A stretch of DNA of 6,734 nucleotides from assembly GCA_913775215.1 (NCBI GenBank), contig CAJYKO010000167.1, positions 1 to 6,734 of the forward strand, read 5' to 3'. Source of the DNA: an uncultured Devosia sp. (GTDB lineage: Bacteria > Pseudomonadota > Alphaproteobacteria > Rhizobiales > Devosiaceae). The notes below the pieces were generated by a model that had not been told where the DNA came from, searched no databases, and worked only from the letters and a program-made list of their open reading frames with translations. This document shows positions 5,810 through 6,734 of this stretch, one piece after another; the first letter of the stretch is position 1, and every line of letters starts with the position of its first letter. The translations under genes and the position numbers were made by a program.

Positions 5810-6540
5810 TAAGCCGTCCAGCCACCATCGATGATGTGAACCTGCCCGGTCGTGTAGGTCGCGCCGGCCAGATAGACCGCCAAATCGGCCACTTCATCCG
5901 GCCGCGCGATGCGGCCGATGGGTTGGCGGGCGATGAAGGCTCTTTTGGCGGCTTCGAAATCTCCGGTGGCGGTCCAGCGCTCATGGAGGCTGGGGGAATC
6001 CACCGTGCCGGGGCAGATGGCGTTCACGCGGATATTGCTGGTGGTGTAATCGGCCGCGATGGATTTGGTGAGACCGACGACGGCGGCCTTGGAAATCGTA
6101 TACGCCGCGCGGTTGGGCACGCCTTTAACCGATGATGCGACTGTCGCCATGTTGATGATGGCGCCATCCTTGCGCTCAAGCATCTGCGGCAGAATCGCCT
6201 TGATCGTGCGGATCTGGGCGCGGACATTGAGATCGATCGCGAAATCGAGATCATCGTCGCTCATGTCGAGCAGCGCGCCGGAATGAACGACGCCTGCGCA
6301 ATTAAACAATACGTCGATATGGCCGATTTCGGCGACGGCCTTGGTGACAGCTTCGTTGGAAAGAACGTCGAGCACGCGCGTCGTGATGCCAGCGATGCCA
6401 TCAAGACTTTTGAGCTTTTCGGCATTGATATCGGTCGCGATCACTTTGGCGCCGGCCTTGGCAAAGGCGCGGGCCGAAGCCTCGCCAATGCCCTGCGCAG
6501 CGGCAGTGATGAGAGCGATCTTTCCAGTGAGGTCAGCCAT
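5809..6540 (-). CDS. SDR-family dehydrogenase, probable 2-keto-3-deoxy-L-fuconate dehydrogenase
   Basis: This is a classical short-chain dehydrogenase of 243 residues. It has the nucleotide-binding TAAAQGIG (12-19), acidic D37 after the second strand (favouring NAD+), NCAG (80-83), N105, and YTISK with Y147 and K151, then CPGTVDSPSL (176-185) and a C-terminal IIDGGW. TAAAQGIG, ASSVKGVPNR and CPGTVDSPSL closely resemble the human DHRS6 and bacterial 2-keto-3-deoxy-L-fuconate dehydrogenase subgroup. The neighbouring fucD frame would make exactly that substrate, so oxidation of 2-keto-3-deoxy-L-fuconate to its 2,4-diketo form is the best guess. The usual catalytic serine position appears to be T133 (NMATVAS). 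The start has a weak GGGA site 7-8 bases upstream. A different sugar-acid or hydroxy-acid substrate remains possible. Confidence 0.85.
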   Translation of the reverse strand: MADLTGKIALITAAAQGIGEASARAFAKAGAKVIATDINAEKLKSLDGIAGITTRVLDVLSNEAVTKAVAEIGHIDVLFNCAGVVHSGALLDMSDDDLDFAIDLNVRAQIRTIKAILPQMLERKDGAIINMATVASSVKGVPNRAAYTISKAAVVGLTKSIAADYTTSNIRVNAICPGTVDSPSLHERWTATGDFEAAKRAFIARQPIGRIARPDEVADLAVYLAGATYTTGQVHIIDGGWTA

Positions 6541-6561
6541 ATTTTATTCCCGATAGAGAAG

Positions 6562-6585
6562 CCGGGCGGCGCGAAAGCCGCCCGG
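6562..6585. terminator. Intercistronic GC-rich stem-loop after the sugar-binding protein gene
   Basis: CCGGGCGGC (6562-6570) pairs perfectly with GCCGCCCGG (6577-6585) around a 6-base loop. It lies 11 bases past the binding-protein stop and 21 bases before the SDR start region. No T-run follows on the minus strand, so complete termination is unlikely. Stem-loops at this place commonly protect the mRNA of the binding protein or attenuate downstream genes, keeping the receptor more abundant. Confidence 0.5.
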
Positions 6586-6595
6586 GAAGAAAGGG

Positions 6596-6734
6596 TCAGT
6601 CGTAGAGAACAGCGGCGATCGCCGGGTCGTTCATGTTGGTCTTGTCGTACCAGTTAAAGCCCGAGTCGATGATCTTGGGCAGGGTTTCGCCCTTGAGTGC
6701 GCCGATGGCGGCCTTGACGGTTTCGTAGCCGATG
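6596..6734 (-). CDS. Sugar ABC transporter substrate-binding protein, C-terminal part (runs off right edge)
   Basis: The last 45 codons of a minus-strand gene are present, ending at TGA 6598-6596. The fragment reads IGYETVKAAIGALKGET, then IIDSGFNWYDKTN, then DPAIAAVLYD at the terminus. The pattern of a helix with VKAAxxxLKG, then a strand with a D-x-G-F/Y-W-Y-D motif and a closing DP-x-I-x-x-VLY, is typical of ribose-type periplasmic sugar receptors (Peripla_BP_4) in rhizobia-like bacteria. Its place upstream of an SDR and fucD suggests L-fucose or a related deoxy or aldose sugar as the ligand, but the binding residues are outside the window. The rest of the transporter is presumably to the right. 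Confidence 0.8.
   Translation of the reverse strand, partial: IGYETVKAAIGALKGETLPKIIDSGFNWYDKTNMNDPAIAAVLYD

Overview
The window looks like a chromosomal segment from a GC-rich alphaproteobacterium, most likely of the order Hyphomicrobiales (Devosia-like). This rests on overall composition, on a Rhizobiales-type palindromic intergenic repeat at about 5658-5809, and on possible RirA-type iron operators. The genus is an inference; no rRNA or other marker gene is present.

Left part (1-3211) is an iron(III)-siderophore ABC importer. A substrate-binding protein gene on the minus strand leaves the left edge. It is divergent from a tightly overlapping plus-strand operon: permease 1, permease 2 and a FepC/FecE-like ATPase, joined by ATGA and ATGGCTGA overlaps. 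The roughly 110-base divergent promoter region holds two TGA-N9-TCA sequences that fit the RirA iron-responsive (IRO) box. One overlaps a TTGACA hexamer facing each gene.

Middle part (3208-4254, minus) is a two-domain response regulator, REC plus HD-GYP, predicted to be an RpfG-type cyclic di-GMP phosphodiesterase. It converges on the iron operon so closely that the two TAG stops overlap by 4 bases inside a 10-base perfect palindrome.

Right part (4355-6734, minus) is a sugar catabolic operon read right to left: the end of a ribose-type sugar-binding protein, an SDR dehydrogenase resembling 2-keto-3-deoxy-L-fuconate dehydrogenase, then an L-fuconate dehydratase (fucD) frame. The last two fit consecutive steps of the non-phosphorylative L-fucose pathway. 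The fucD frame is broken by one in-frame TAA, precisely at the codon expected to encode the third Mg2+-ligand glutamate, so it is either a fresh pseudogene or a base-call error. A composite palindromic repeat fills most of the gap between the SDR gene and fucD.

I see no CRISPR array, tRNA, rRNA, phage or transposase gene, and no convincing new multi-gene system. The observations most worth checking are the fucD nonsense codon, the paired IRO-like boxes and the palindromic convergent stop overlap.
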